A stretch of 64,000 bases of DNA from assembly GCA_900471605.1 (NCBI GenBank), contig UCEY01000050.1, forward strand, positions 1 to 64,000, read 5' to 3'. The notes under the pieces were generated by a model. The model saw only the letters and a program-made list of their open reading frames with translations. It was not told the DNA's origin and did not search any database. Each line of letters begins with the position of its first letter. Positions within the stretch are counted from its first letter, which is position 1. Position numbers and translations under genes: made by a program. The DNA comes from Hyphomicrobiales bacterium. Lineage in GTDB: Bacteria; Pseudomonadota; Alphaproteobacteria; Rhizobiales; Rhizobiaceae. This document shows, piece by piece, positions 16,573 to 25,701 of the stretch.

Positions 16573-17876
16573 GGCCCACCGCCGTCGATCAGCTGCCGGA
16601 TGGCGATGATGGCCGGCCGTTTCGACAGGCTCTGGACCAGAGCCATCCGGGCATGCGGCAGCAATTCATCCCGCTCGGACCTTGCGCGGAGAATGCAGGC
16701 AGCAAGGCTTTCCGGGTCGTTGGGCGGCGTCAGGTAGACGGCCCCCTCGACAAATTGCGCCAGTTCGGTGCCTTCGTCGGCGGTGACCAGGACGGGTTTT
16801 CCGGAGGCCAGCATGCCGCCGAGCTTGGAGGGAAGCGCCAGGTCGGCGGTGCTCCTGTCCTGCGGCAGGACATGCAGATCGGGCATGTTGAGGAGAGCGT
16901 TCAGCCGCGCATAGGGCTGGAAGGGAAGGAAACGGACATTGGCAAGATGGCCGTAACGAGCCTCGAGCTCCGGTTTCTGCGGCCCGTCCCCGGCGACCAC
17001 GAAATGGATATGCCGCTCGTCCTCGAGACGTTCGGCCGCGTCGAGAAGAACGTTCAGGCCCTGTTTGGCGCCGATACTGCCCGAATAGAGGACGACGAAA
17101 TCCTCAGGCCGGAAGCCGAGTTCCGCCCGATAGGGACTGATATCCTCCATCGGATGGAATTGCCCGAGGTCCACCCAGTTGCGGACCACGGACACCTTTG
17201 CGTCCGGCACACCTTTCAGGACGAGGCCTTCGGCCATACGGTTGGAAATGGTGATCAGCCGGTCGAACCTGCCCAGCACGCCGCGCTCGAAAACATGGCC
17301 GAGCGCCTTCAGCCAGGGCCTTGAGTTCAGATGCCCGACGGCGAATGCGGCATCGACTTCCATGTCATGGACATGCAGCACGGTGCGCGCGCCGATCAAC
17401 CTCGCGGCAAGCTGGGCCACGGGGGCCGCAAACAGCGTCGGCTCGACGCAGAAGACCGTTGCCGGACGGCGACGCAGGATCTGCCAGAAGACGACCGGTG
17501 CCGAGGTGAGCGCAAAGGACAGCGGCGCGAGCAGACGCCAGATGCCCCGCATCTTCCGCCGCAGCATCAGCGGCGCCCGCAGCACCGTGATGCGCCCTTC
17601 GGCTGTTGCGGAAAAACCATTCCTGTATCCGGGCTGGACCGCCCAGCCGGGATAATGCGGCGGCGTCGTCACCACCGTGACGTCCATGCCCTCGGCGGCC
17701 AGGTATTCGGCGATCTCGCCGGTATATTTGCCCACGCCGGCGGTTTCCGGCGCGTAGTTCATCGCATAGACGACCACGCTCTTGCGTGGCGATGTGGCAG
17801 CTGCCGTGGCCAGCCCCGGTGCGGCGTCGAACGTTTGTTCGCATTCGTCGCTGAGGGGCTGGGCGGCGGCTGTCAT
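16569..17876 (-). CDS. WcaI-like family 4 glycosyltransferase
   Basis: A 435-residue GT-B enzyme similar in layout to colanic-acid WcaI, a glycosyltransferase associated with fucose-containing polysaccharides. After a variable 28-residue N-terminus come 'VVVYAMNYAPETAGVGKYTGE' (about 34-54, quoted in part) and 'VTVVTTPPHYP'. The donor domain has 'VVLYSGSIGAKQGLN' near 265 and a short 'LPSKLGGMLASGKPVL' motif in place of the usual E-x7-E region. The start codon overlaps the fcl stop by one base (TGATG). Linked to gmd and fcl, it may use GDP-fucose or act next to the fucose step. Confidence 0.8.
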   Translation of the reverse strand: MTAAAQPLSDECEQTFDAAPGLATAAATSPRKSVVVYAMNYAPETAGVGKYTGEIAEYLAAEGMDVTVVTTPPHYPGWAVQPGYRNGFSATAEGRITVLRAPLMLRRKMRGIWRLLAPLSFALTSAPVVFWQILRRRPATVFCVEPTLFAAPVAQLAARLIGARTVLHVHDMEVDAAFAVGHLNSRPWLKALGHVFERGVLGRFDRLITISNRMAEGLVLKGVPDAKVSVVRNWVDLGQFHPMEDISPYRAELGFRPEDFVVLYSGSIGAKQGLNVLLDAAERLEDERHIHFVVAGDGPQKPELEARYGHLANVRFLPFQPYARLNALLNMPDLHVLPQDRSTADLALPSKLGGMLASGKPVLVTADEGTELAQFVEGAVYLTPPNDPESLAACILRARSERDELLPHARMALVQSLSKRPAIIAIRQLIDGGGP

Positions 17877-18847
17877 CAGGCAGCATCTCCGCGTTTGCGT
17901 TCGAGATACTCGCCCTTGAGGAAGGCCCGATAGGCATCGGTTATGCCCTCTTCCAGCCCGATCCGCGGCGACCAGCCGAGCGCCCTGAGCTTGTCGGCAC
18001 TCATCAGCTTGCGCGGCGTGCCGTCGGGCTTTGTCAGGTCATGGGCGATATTTCCCTGGAAGCCGACGACCTTGGAGACCAGCTGGGCGAGCTCCAGGAT
18101 GGTCACGTCCTCGCCGGATCCGACATTGACATGGGTTTCGGCCGAATAGGTCTTCATCAGGTGGACGCAGGCATCGGCGCAATCGTCGACATGCAGGAAT
18201 TCGCGGCGCGGCGTGCCCGTGCCCCACACCGTGATGTCCGCGAGGTGCCCGGTTTTCGCCTCATGCGCCTTGCGGATCAGCGCCGGCATGACATGGCTGG
18301 ACTTCAGGTCGAAATTGTCGCCGGGGCCATAGAGATTGGTCGGCATGGCCGAGATGAAGTCATGGCCGTGCTGCTTGCGATAGGCCTGGCAGAGCTTGAT
18401 GCCGGCGATCTTGGCGATCGCATACCATTCGTTGGTCGATTCCAGCGGGCCGGTCAGAAGCGATTCCTCGACGATCGGCTGGTCGGCGAATTTCGGATAG
18501 ATGCAGGAGGAGCCGAGGAACATCAGCTTCTCGACGCCGACCCTGTGGGCGGCCTCGATGATATTCGCCTCGAGGATGAGGTTGTCGTAGAGGAAATCGG
18601 CCGGATAGGTGTCGTTGGCGAGGATGCCGCCGACCTTGGCGGCAGCCAGGAACACGGCATCCGGGCGGTTCTTCTCCATCCAGGCCTCGACGTCAACCTG
18701 ACGCGTCAGATCGGCGTCGCCGCGCGTCGCCGTCAGGATCTCGCAACCTTCCGAGGCCAGACGGCGGACGATCGCCGAGCCGACCATGCCGCGATGCCCC
18801 GCGACATAGACCTTTTTTCCCGCAAGGCTGTAGATCGTCTCAGGCAT
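17876..18847 (-). CDS. fcl: GDP-L-fucose synthase
   Basis: A 323-residue NADPH-dependent epimerase/reductase that converts GDP-4-keto-6-deoxy-D-mannose to GDP-L-fucose. The start at 18847 ([10 protein letters not shown]...) is chosen over a start 12 codons upstream; it overlaps the gmd stop by eight bases. The Rossmann motif '[14 protein letters not shown]' (about 13-26), the catalytic 'GSSCIYPK' Ser and the '[10 protein letters not shown]' Tyr-x3-Lys are intact, as is '[10 protein letters not shown]'. Length matches the family. With gmd it supplies the fucose donor for the repeat unit. Confidence 0.95.
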   Translation of the reverse strand: MPETIYSLAGKKVYVAGHRGMVGSAIVRRLASEGCEILTATRGDADLTRQVDVEAWMEKNRPDAVFLAAAKVGGILANDTYPADFLYDNLILEANIIEAAHRVGVEKLMFLGSSCIYPKFADQPIVEESLLTGPLESTNEWYAIAKIAGIKLCQAYRKQHGHDFISAMPTNLYGPGDNFDLKSSHVMPALIRKAHEAKTGHLADITVWGTGTPRREFLHVDDCADACVHLMKTYSAETHVNVGSGEDVTILELAQLVSKVVGFQGNIAHDLTKPDGTPRKLMSADKLRALGWSPRIGLEEGITDAYRAFLKGEYLERKRGDAA

Positions 18848-19943
18848 GGGAGAGCCCCTTGTTGCCGCCCGAGGTCGGAACATTGCGCGCCATGACCTTG
18901 AGGTCTTCCCGGACCATTTCGGCGACGAGCTGATCGAGATTGGTCTCGTGCTTCCAGCCGAGCTTCCGGTGCGCCTTGGTGGGGTCGCCGATCAGAAGGT
19001 CGACTTCCGTCGGGCGGAAATAGCGCGGATCGATCGCCACGACACATTCGCCGGATGTCGTGTCGTAGCCCTTTTCGTCGACGCCCTCGCCGCGCCATTC
19101 GATCGGCATGCCGACCTTGGCGAAGGCTTTTTCGACGAAGGAGCGTACCGTATGGGTCTCGCCGGTTGCGAGCACATAGTCGTCCGGCTGGTCCTGCTGG
19201 GTCATCAGCCACATGCCGCGCACATATTCGCGGGCATGGCCCCAGTCGCGCTTGGCATCGAGATTGCCGAGGAAGAGGCGTTCCTGCAGGCCGAGATGGA
19301 TGGCGGCGGCGGCGCGGGTGATCTTGCGGGTGACGAAGGTCTCGCCGCGGATCGGGCTTTCGTGGTTGAACAGGATGCCGTTCGAGGCATGCAGGCCATA
19401 GGCCTCGCGATAGTTCACGACGATCCAGTAGGCATAGAGCTTGGCAGCGGCATAGGGCGAGCGCGGGTAGAAGGGGGTCGTCTCGCTCTGGGGAACTTCC
19501 TGCACCTTGCCGTAAAGCTCGGAAGTGGAAGCCTGGTAGAAACGGGTCTTCTTGGAAAGGCCGAGCAGGCGGATCGCTTCGAGCAGCCGCAGCGTGCCGG
19601 TGCCGTCGGCATTGGCGGTATATTCCGGCGTCTCGAACGAGACCTGCACGTGGCTCTGGGCCGCCAGATTGTAGATCTCGTCCGGCTGGGTTTCCTGCAC
19701 CACACGGATAAGATTGGTGGAATCCGTCATGTCGCCGAAATGCAGCATGAAGCGCGGATCCTCGACATGCGGATCTTCGTAGAGGTGCTCGATGCGGTTG
19801 GTGTTGAACGAGGAGGAGCGCCGTTTGATACCATGGACCGTATAGCCCTTCGCCAGCAGCAGTTCAGCAAGGTACGCGCCGTCCTGGCCCGTCACCCCGG
19901 TGATCAATGCTACCTTGCCGTTGCTCTTCACATTTCCAGTCAT
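18840..19943 (-). CDS. gmd: GDP-mannose 4,6-dehydratase
   Basis: A 367-residue extended short-chain dehydrogenase. '[19 protein letters not shown]' (about 12-30) is the NADP-binding motif characteristic of the family. The catalytic region '[14 protein letters not shown]' and '[15 protein letters not shown]' contain the Thr/Ser, Glu and Tyr-x3-Lys residues. It makes GDP-4-keto-6-deoxy-mannose for Fcl. An AGGGGG ribosome site lies 5 nt upstream of the ATG. It heads an eleven-gene run and is preceded by a 292-base leader, so the promoter probably lies at 19944-20235. GDP-mannose synthesis genes are not in the window. Confidence 0.95.
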   Translation of the reverse strand: MTGNVKSNGKVALITGVTGQDGAYLAELLLAKGYTVHGIKRRSSSFNTNRIEHLYEDPHVEDPRFMLHFGDMTDSTNLIRVVQETQPDEIYNLAAQSHVQVSFETPEYTANADGTGTLRLLEAIRLLGLSKKTRFYQASTSELYGKVQEVPQSETTPFYPRSPYAAAKLYAYWIVVNYREAYGLHASNGILFNHESPIRGETFVTRKITRAAAAIHLGLQERLFLGNLDAKRDWGHAREYVRGMWLMTQQDQPDDYVLATGETHTVRSFVEKAFAKVGMPIEWRGEGVDEKGYDTTSGECVVAIDPRYFRPTEVDLLIGDPTKAHRKLGWKHETNLDQLVAEMVREDLKVMARNVPTSGGNKGLSHA

Positions 19944-19984
19944 GATATCCCCCTAACGGAACCCGTCAGTCTTTAAGTGAAACG

Positions 19985-20002
19985 TGCGCGTCAAAGCGCG
20001 CA
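19985..20002. promoter_or_regulatory. Palindrome in the gmd leader
   Basis: A perfect 6-6-6 inverted repeat, TGCGCG-TCAAAG-CGCGCA, lies 42 bases upstream of the gmd start in the 292-base gap after the tyrosine-kinase gene. It could be an operator or a hairpin in the 5' untranslated RNA. The rest of the gap shows no convincing sigma-70 promoter by eye and no gene. Confidence 0.35.
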
Positions 20003-20235
20003 ATGTGCCAGTCGCGAGTGCTGGGAACACCGTTGTGATGCCCCCCGGAATGCGGCGAATCCGAGACATACAGTGATTCGTACCATTCGGGGCTTATGCC
20101 AAACATTGCAGCCAAGCGCTTCAGAAAAGATCATCGGCAGTCGTCGGGGTCCTTCCTTCTCGTTTCCGTTCTGGTTGGGGTGGAGTGCCGGCCCTACGCG
20201 GGCTTTGACCCGGCATCGATAGAACCGGCGCCGGA

Positions 20236-22512
20236 TCAGGACGTGTCTTCGTGGTAATAGCGCGCATAGCGGGATGCGTAATAATCCGGTGATCCATATC
20301 CCTCGTACAGTTTCATCCTGCTGCCATCGACCTTGTTGAGCATCACGCCGAGGCACCGGCCGGCGATCTGCGGTTCGGCATTCAAGGTGTCCCTGACCGC
20401 CTTTCGGGATGTCCCGCCCCATTCGACGACCATGACGAAGCCGTCGACGCGTGACGCGACCGCCCTCGCATCGACGACGGGACCGAGCGGCGGCAGGTCG
20501 AGAACGATATAGTCGAACTCGGCGCCAAGCTGTGCCAGCAGCCTCGCCATCGCCGCCGACGCCAGAAGTTCGGACGAATGCGGCATCCGCCGCGTCACCA
20601 CGGCCGGCAAAAATTTCAGGCCGGTATCGGGATCCGCCAACATCACGGAGGCCGGCATCCGGCCCTCCAGCAGGACTTCGAGCAGTCCCTCTTCCGCATG
20701 CGAACCGAGCGCCCGTGTCGCGCCCGGATTGCGCAGGTCCGCATCGATCAGCAGGACCCTCGCGCTCCTGGCGAGCGCCTGGGCGAAATTCATGGCGATC
20801 GTCGACTTCCCCTCGCCCGGCAGCACGGAGACGAAACCGATGACCTTGCAGAGTTTGTCGATATGGACGTCTGCCGCGATCCGCGCGCTGCGCAGCGTCT
20901 CGGCAAAGGCGGAGGACGGATGCTCGGTTGCAAAACCGGACATTTCAGTTTTCCGCCAGACCTCCCCTCTTGCCGGCCCGGCGGGCGGCCTCCTGCCCGG
21001 CGGCAGCTCCACCAGCGGTACGGAACCGAGATATTCGAGGCCCAGAACATCTCTCACCTGTTCGCCGGTGCGGAAGAACCGGTCCCGGAATTCACGAAAA
21101 GCCCCGGCCACGCCGCCGGCGGCGCAACCCAGCGCGAGGCAGATCGCCAGCACCAGCGACAGCCGCGGCTCGCTCGCACCCGCCGGCGGCACGGCACGGG
21201 AAATGACGCGTGCTTCGGTGACGGGGAAGGACTGCTGCTGCACGGCCTCCTGATAACGCTGCAGGAAGGTCTGGTAGAGGTTGCGGTAGGTTTCGGCGGC
21301 ACGTTCGAGTTCCCGCAACTGCACCTGCGTTTCGCCCGCGGCGACGCTGACATCGGTAGCGTTGCGGACCCCTTGGGTGATCTGGCGCTCGCGGGACCGC
21401 GCGACTTCGAGTTCGCTTTGATAGCTCCGGGCGATCCGCCTCAGTTCGTCGAACATCAGCCGGTTATATTCCGTCATTTCCTGACGCAGGCGGACGGCCT
21501 GGACATGGTCCTGCCCCAGCCGCCTGGAGATCTCGGCCTCCCGCTTCGACGATTCCAGATATTTTTCGCGCAGCGAGCCGATCACGGAACTCTCCAGCGC
21601 ATCGGTCACGACCGCATCCGTCTCGCCGCTCGCGATGATGGCCTCGATGCGGTCGGAGCGGGCCCGGGCTCTGGCGGTGTCGGCCCGTGCCACGATCAGT
21701 GCGCTGTTCAATTCGGCAAGCTGCTGGTCGGACACGAGCTTGCTATTGGCCGTGACAAGGCCGTTGGCGGCGCGAAACCGCTGGACCGCCAGATCCGATT
21801 CCAGCGAGCGCTGCCGCAGTTCCTCGATGCGCCGCTGCAGCCAGTCGCCGGCCCGCCGCGTGGCATCGTATTTGGCATCCAGCTTGTCGGTCAGATAGGC
21901 ATCGGCGATCGCGTTGGCGACCGCGGCGGCAAGCTGCGGCGATGTGGCGGTGTAGGAGATTTCGAGGATATAGGAACGCCCGACGCGCGCTACCTTGAGA
22001 TTGTCGAGAAGTTTTGCGAGCGCCTGACGGCGTTTCGCCTCGATCTGGTCGAGACGCGACTGGCCGTCGCCTCCCAGCCATTGCCTCACGTCGAATATCG
22101 ACCGCATGGCGGATGCCGCCGCAAGCGCCAGGTTCCGGCGGCCCGCCATGAAGTCCGGATCATCCTGCAGCTTCAAGCTGTCGATCGCCGACAGGCCGAT
22201 CGTCTCGGACCGCAGCAGTTCGACCTGGCTGAGGACCGATGCCTCGTCGTCCAGGACCCCGCCGATCGTCGACAGCTGTTCGACGACCTGCCGGTTGCCG
22301 CGGTCGATCAGCACGCTGGTCCTTGCCGTATATCGCGGAATGGCGGTCAGCATGTAGCCGATGCCGAGTGCCACGAAGACCGCGACGCACAGGCCGGCCA
22401 CCCGCCACTGCCGCCGGACGATGGCGATCAGGCCATCCAGATCCAGTTCGAGAACCTCTTCCTCAAGGGGCTCCTGCCGGTGCCGCGTCAGAAAAACAGG
22501 CCGCTGGTTCAT
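20236..22512 (-). CDS. Wzc/ExoP-type tyrosine autokinase (PCP-2a)
   Basis: About 758 residues. ATG at 22512 is preferred over an upstream TTG at 22566. Residues about 20-60 hold the Wzz-type start and first membrane segment (38-58); a long helical periplasmic part with coiled-coil heptads spans about 150-430; a second membrane segment lies near 445-465. The cytoplasmic BY-kinase has Walker A 'GEGKST' (566-571), Walker A' 'VLLIDAD' (586-592) and Walker B 'VLDLPP' (about 670). The last 23 residues contain seven tyrosines, the expected autophosphorylation cluster. It controls polymer length and export together with the OPX protein encoded 66 bases upstream. Confidence 0.9.
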   Translation of the reverse strand: MNQRPVFLTRHRQEPLEEEVLELDLDGLIAIVRRQWRVAGLCVAVFVALGIGYMLTAIPRYTARTSVLIDRGNRQVVEQLSTIGGVLDDEASVLSQVELLRSETIGLSAIDSLKLQDDPDFMAGRRNLALAAASAMRSIFDVRQWLGGDGQSRLDQIEAKRRQALAKLLDNLKVARVGRSYILEISYTATSPQLAAAVANAIADAYLTDKLDAKYDATRRAGDWLQRRIEELRQRSLESDLAVQRFRAANGLVTANSKLVSDQQLAELNSALIVARADTARARARSDRIEAIIASGETDAVVTDALESSVIGSLREKYLESSKREAEISRRLGQDHVQAVRLRQEMTEYNRLMFDELRRIARSYQSELEVARSRERQITQGVRNATDVSVAAGETQVQLRELERAAETYRNLYQTFLQRYQEAVQQQSFPVTEARVISRAVPPAGASEPRLSLVLAICLALGCAAGGVAGAFREFRDRFFRTGEQVRDVLGLEYLGSVPLVELPPGRRPPAGPARGEVWRKTEMSGFATEHPSSAFAETLRSARIAADVHIDKLCKVIGFVSVLPGEGKSTIAMNFAQALARSARVLLIDADLRNPGATRALGSHAEEGLLEVLLEGRMPASVMLADPDTGLKFLPAVVTRRMPHSSELLASAAMARLLAQLGAEFDYIVLDLPPLGPVVDARAVASRVDGFVMVVEWGGTSRKAVRDTLNAEPQIAGRCLGVMLNKVDGSRMKLYEGYGSPDYYASRYARYYHEDTS

Positions 22513-22578
22513 CGCGTTGCCCCATCGAGGCCCGCGTTGCGGAGAACCGATCCCGAGCGGCCGCAAGCGGCCTGAATG

Positions 22579-23763
22579 TCAGTCGCGCCAGGCATCATGG
22601 CTGCTCGCAATATCCCGGGTGGAAGCGGTGACCGAATTGAGAATGGTGAGGAATTTCACGAGCTCGACCGAATCGGCCGTCGATACATAGAGTACGTCCT
22701 TGTCCTGCATGGGGAACTGCTGGACGGCGAAGAAGGCGGCCGGATCGCGCAGATTGGCGCGAAAGATCACCGGCACCTCGCGGCCCTTGAAGCGACTGAC
22801 GTCGACGCCGATATCGCGGAGAAGATCGCGATCCGCGGCGCGGTAAAGAAGGACCGATCGCGGTTCGGCCTTGTCGTCGATCAGGCCGCCGGCCTTGGCC
22901 AAGGCTTCGCCGAGCGAAAGGTCGGAGTCCTCGAAATCAAATCGTCCGCTTTCGCCGGTCAGGCCGAAGGCGAGGAAGGTCCGGCGATTGCGACCGACGA
23001 AGATCGTATCGCCCGGATGGACGTAGATATTCTCCTGCGGACGATCGCTCAGCGTCCGGTACGCGACGGTGACGTTGCGGCCGCGACGCTGGAGCGAGAC
23101 GGTCGCCTCCCCGGCGGGCACGCTCAGGCCGCCGGCCTCGGAAATCACGTCGACGATACGTTCGCCGGCGGGGCTGAGCTCGATCTTCTTCGCCTGCTTG
23201 ACGTCGCCCAGTACGGATGCGCCCATCGACCGGCTCGCCACTGTCGAGATCACGACCTGCGGCTCGATGGCGCGATTGGCCAGCCGTTCGGCGATATCGA
23301 GCTCTACCGCATCGACCGGGCGTCCTGCCGCCCTCACCTTGTTCGCGTATGGAACGCTCAGCATGCCATCGCGACCGATCGTCTGGTTGGGCAGGGTGAT
23401 GTAATTGCCCGGGCGGGCACCCGCATCCGCGGGGATGAACAGACCGCCGCTTTGCGCCTCGAACACCGAGACCTGAACGACATCGCCGACGCCGAGGGTC
23501 AGCGGCGGGGGTGCAGCACCGCCGACGCCGAAACCGGTGCTCAGGCTCGGCATCGCGGATTTCGGCAGATGGGCCAGGACATTGTGATTGATATCGACAA
23601 GCGCGTAGTCGATACCGGCCTTGTTGCCGGTTGTTGCAAAAGCCTTCACGGTTGCATTGGCTTCAACGGCGCGTGGATCCGGGCCGGACCGCGGAATCCC
23701 TGTGCAGCCGGACAGAAACGCACCAACAGCAAGCGCTAGAACCACACTCAAAGAACTCAACAT
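22579..23763 (-). CDS. Wza-type OPX export lipoprotein
   Basis: About 394 residues. Start at ATG 23763; a TTG seven codons upstream is possible. The signal peptide ends in lipobox 'FLSGC' with Cys20, so the mature protein is a lipoprotein, probably in the outer membrane. Residues about 90-190 form the polysaccharide-export (PES) domain starting 'LTLGVGDVVQVSVFEA'; two SLBB-type repeats follow ('ASVLGDVKQAKKIELSP' and 'FLAFGLTGESGRFDFED'). It would form the export channel working with the kinase encoded just downstream. Confidence 0.9.
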   Translation of the reverse strand: MLSSLSVVLALAVGAFLSGCTGIPRSGPDPRAVEANATVKAFATTGNKAGIDYALVDINHNVLAHLPKSAMPSLSTGFGVGGAAPPPLTLGVGDVVQVSVFEAQSGGLFIPADAGARPGNYITLPNQTIGRDGMLSVPYANKVRAAGRPVDAVELDIAERLANRAIEPQVVISTVASRSMGASVLGDVKQAKKIELSPAGERIVDVISEAGGLSVPAGEATVSLQRRGRNVTVAYRTLSDRPQENIYVHPGDTIFVGRNRRTFLAFGLTGESGRFDFEDSDLSLGEALAKAGGLIDDKAEPRSVLLYRAADRDLLRDIGVDVSRFKGREVPVIFRANLRDPAAFFAVQQFPMQDKDVLYVSTADSVELVKFLTILNSVTASTRDIASSHDAWRD

Positions 23764-24077
23764 ACGCCCCGCCACACAACCCAAAGTATGGTATCGGTTT
23801 AGCCGGCAAGCGAACCCGGTGATTCTTGGGGGTAAATACCCGGCGAATCAAAATCCGCGATAGTGTGGCAAATCAACCACATGGATGGTTAATCAATTTT
23901 CGTCCACAGAATACATGCGGGACGCCGCTGCAGCTGTCGCACGGTCTTGTTCAATTCCGAAACCCTCTCACATATGGCCCCGGCGATCCCGTTCAAAAAT
24001 CCGGAGGCTTCGGACGTTGTTAACACTCCATCGGTCATCCACTTCTCATTGTCGGCGGGATCGTCCATAGCAGGCGG
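23764..24077. other. Divergent region between export and phosphatase genes
   Basis: This 314-base region drives the OPX gene leftwards and the phosphatase gene rightwards. It is AT-richer than the coding flanks. Visible elements are a 5-2-5 palindrome GGGTA-AA-TACCC at 23830-23841, and GTGG-8-CCAC arms near 23865-23880. None is assigned to a regulator, and no clear promoter consensus was found. Confidence 0.35.
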
Positions 24078-24875
24078 ATGGCGGGAAGCATGCGAAATTT
24101 GAAGGACTGGTTTTCGAGGCGCCGCCGGGCCGAACCGGTCAGGCCTCGCCGCCGCCGGATCGACCTCGGCCAGAACCCGCCGCCCTATCCGATCTATGCG
24201 ATCGGCGACGTGCATGGCTGCCTCGACGAACTCAGGGATGCCGAGGCGCGCATCGCCCATGACATGGCGGTGAACCATCGTCCCGGAATGGTGGTCCTGC
24301 TCGGCGACTATGTCGACCGGGGCCCCGCTTCGGCCCATGTCCTCGAGCACCTGATCAGACCCAGCCAACACGGCCTGAGGCGGATTCCGCTCTGCGGCAA
24401 CCATGACGACATTTTTTCGAAGTTCGTGGACGACCCGGAACGTTATTCGGAATGGCTGGGAATGGGCGGCGAACAGACGCTGCTTTCCTATGGCCTGGAC
24501 CCGTATGGTCTGGGCACCCGCGGCAAGAGGCAACGCGCCAAGCTCGGCGATCTGCTGCTGGAAACCGTGCCGGTGCCGCACCGGAAGTTCCTCGCCAATC
24601 TTCCCGTCAGCCTCACGGTCGGCAAACTCGTTTTCGTCCATGCAGGCCTGAGACCGGGCATCCCGCTGCTGCAGCAGAGCGATGAGGACATGCTGTGGAT
24701 TCGTGAGGCGTTTCTCGCCACGGGACCGCAACTGCCGCTTCTGGTCGTCCACGGCCATACGCCGCACCCGGAGCCTGACCTAGGGCCCGGCCGGATCGGC
24801 ATAGACACGGGAGCTTATTATTCCGGCCGGCTGACGGTCCTCAAGATCGACGGCGGGCGGTTCTCGTTCCTGTAA
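24078..24875 (+). CDS. PPP-family metallophosphatase
   Basis: A 265-residue bacterial PPP (calcineurin-like) phosphatase. After a basic N-terminus (Arg-rich, residues 10-27) come all the metal-site motifs in order: 'GDVHGC' (43-48), 'GDYVDRG' (76-82), 'GNHD' (107-110), 'HAG' near 195 and a final 'HGHT' near 236. Start at 24078 or 24090; both are close together. Relatives such as PrpA and lambda phosphatase remove phosphate from Ser/Thr and often Tyr; ApaH-type members hydrolyse dinucleotides. It is transcribed away from the tyrosine kinase operon and converges with rkpH 13 bases later. A role in dephosphorylating the kinase is inference. Confidence 0.8.
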   Translation: MAGSMRNLKDWFSRRRRAEPVRPRRRRIDLGQNPPPYPIYAIGDVHGCLDELRDAEARIAHDMAVNHRPGMVVLLGDYVDRGPASAHVLEHLIRPSQHGLRRIPLCGNHDDIFSKFVDDPERYSEWLGMGGEQTLLSYGLDPYGLGTRGKRQRAKLGDLLLETVPVPHRKFLANLPVSLTVGKLVFVHAGLRPGIPLLQQSDEDMLWIREAFLATGPQLPLLVVHGHTPHPEPDLGPGRIGIDTGAYYSGRLTVLKIDGGRFSFL

Positions 24876-24888
24876 GACGCCGAGGATT

Positions 24889-25671
24889 TCAGAACCGGCG
24901 CCGGTACCACCAGAACAACAGCGGCTTGATCGACGAGCCGAAAAGCCCGAGCCCCGTGATCGAAAAGCCGAAATAAACCCGTGGCCTGCCGCCATCGATC
25001 GCGCGGACGATCCGTTCCGCCACCGCCGTCGCGGTCCAGGGCAGGACCGTTCCCATGACGATTTTCGCTTCCCGTGGCCGGGTCAGCAATTCCCTCTCGA
25101 ACTGCGGCGTGATCGTATCCGGTGGGTAACAGATCGAAATGTGGACGCCGGAGCCTGCGGCCTCCATGCCAAGCGCTTCGGCAAACCCCGTCAACGCCGA
25201 TTTGGAAGCGCAATAGGCGGCATAACCATAGATACCGATCAGGGCCGCGCCTGACGACACCATCATGATCCGGCCTTCTCCGCGCGATTTCATACCCTTG
25301 TAGACGGCGCGGACGGCATTGGCGGTACCCATGAAGTTGGTTGTCACCTGCGCGGCAAACGCCTCGCTCGACAGCGTTTCGAAGCTGCCGGGCTCGACAA
25401 TGCCTGCGCACGTCACCAGCACGTCGCAGGGTCCGAGCGCCGCTTCCGCTGCGGCGACGGCTGCCGACAGATCGGCCTCGTGGCCGACGTCGACCGCTGC
25501 AATATGAATGTCGGCGTCCGAAATCTGCGCCGCCGACAGAAGTTCCTCGCGGGCTTTTTCAAGCCTTGGGGCATCGCGGGCGATCAGCGTCAGCCGCGCG
25601 CCACGCGCGGCATAGAGCCTTGCGACCTCCAGGCCGATACCGCTCGATCCGCCGGTGACGATGACATGCAT
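24889..25671 (-). CDS. rkpH: RkpH-type short-chain dehydrogenase
   Basis: A 260-residue classical SDR. 'VTGGSSGIGLEVARLYAARG' (about 5-24) binds the cofactor, 'TCAGIVEPG' holds the structural NAG-like motif, and catalytic Ser ('VSSGAALIG') and Tyr-x3-Lys ('YAAYCASKSA') are present. A hydrophobic, basic C-terminus (last about 40 residues, with 'LLFWWYRRRF') suggests membrane association. It follows rkpG by 30 bases. In Sinorhizobium the corresponding protein belongs to the rkp-1 region needed for K-antigen production and is thought to act on a lipid intermediate; resemblance to 3-ketosphinganine reductases fits the AONS-type partner. Confidence 0.85.
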   Translation of the reverse strand: MHVIVTGGSSGIGLEVARLYAARGARLTLIARDAPRLEKAREELLSAAQISDADIHIAAVDVGHEADLSAAVAAAEAALGPCDVLVTCAGIVEPGSFETLSSEAFAAQVTTNFMGTANAVRAVYKGMKSRGEGRIMMVSSGAALIGIYGYAAYCASKSALTGFAEALGMEAAGSGVHISICYPPDTITPQFERELLTRPREAKIVMGTVLPWTATAVAERIVRAIDGGRPRVYFGFSITGLGLFGSSIKPLLFWWYRRRF

Positions 25672-25701
25672 GATCCCGTCCGTCCCGACCTGGCTCGCGG
25701 C

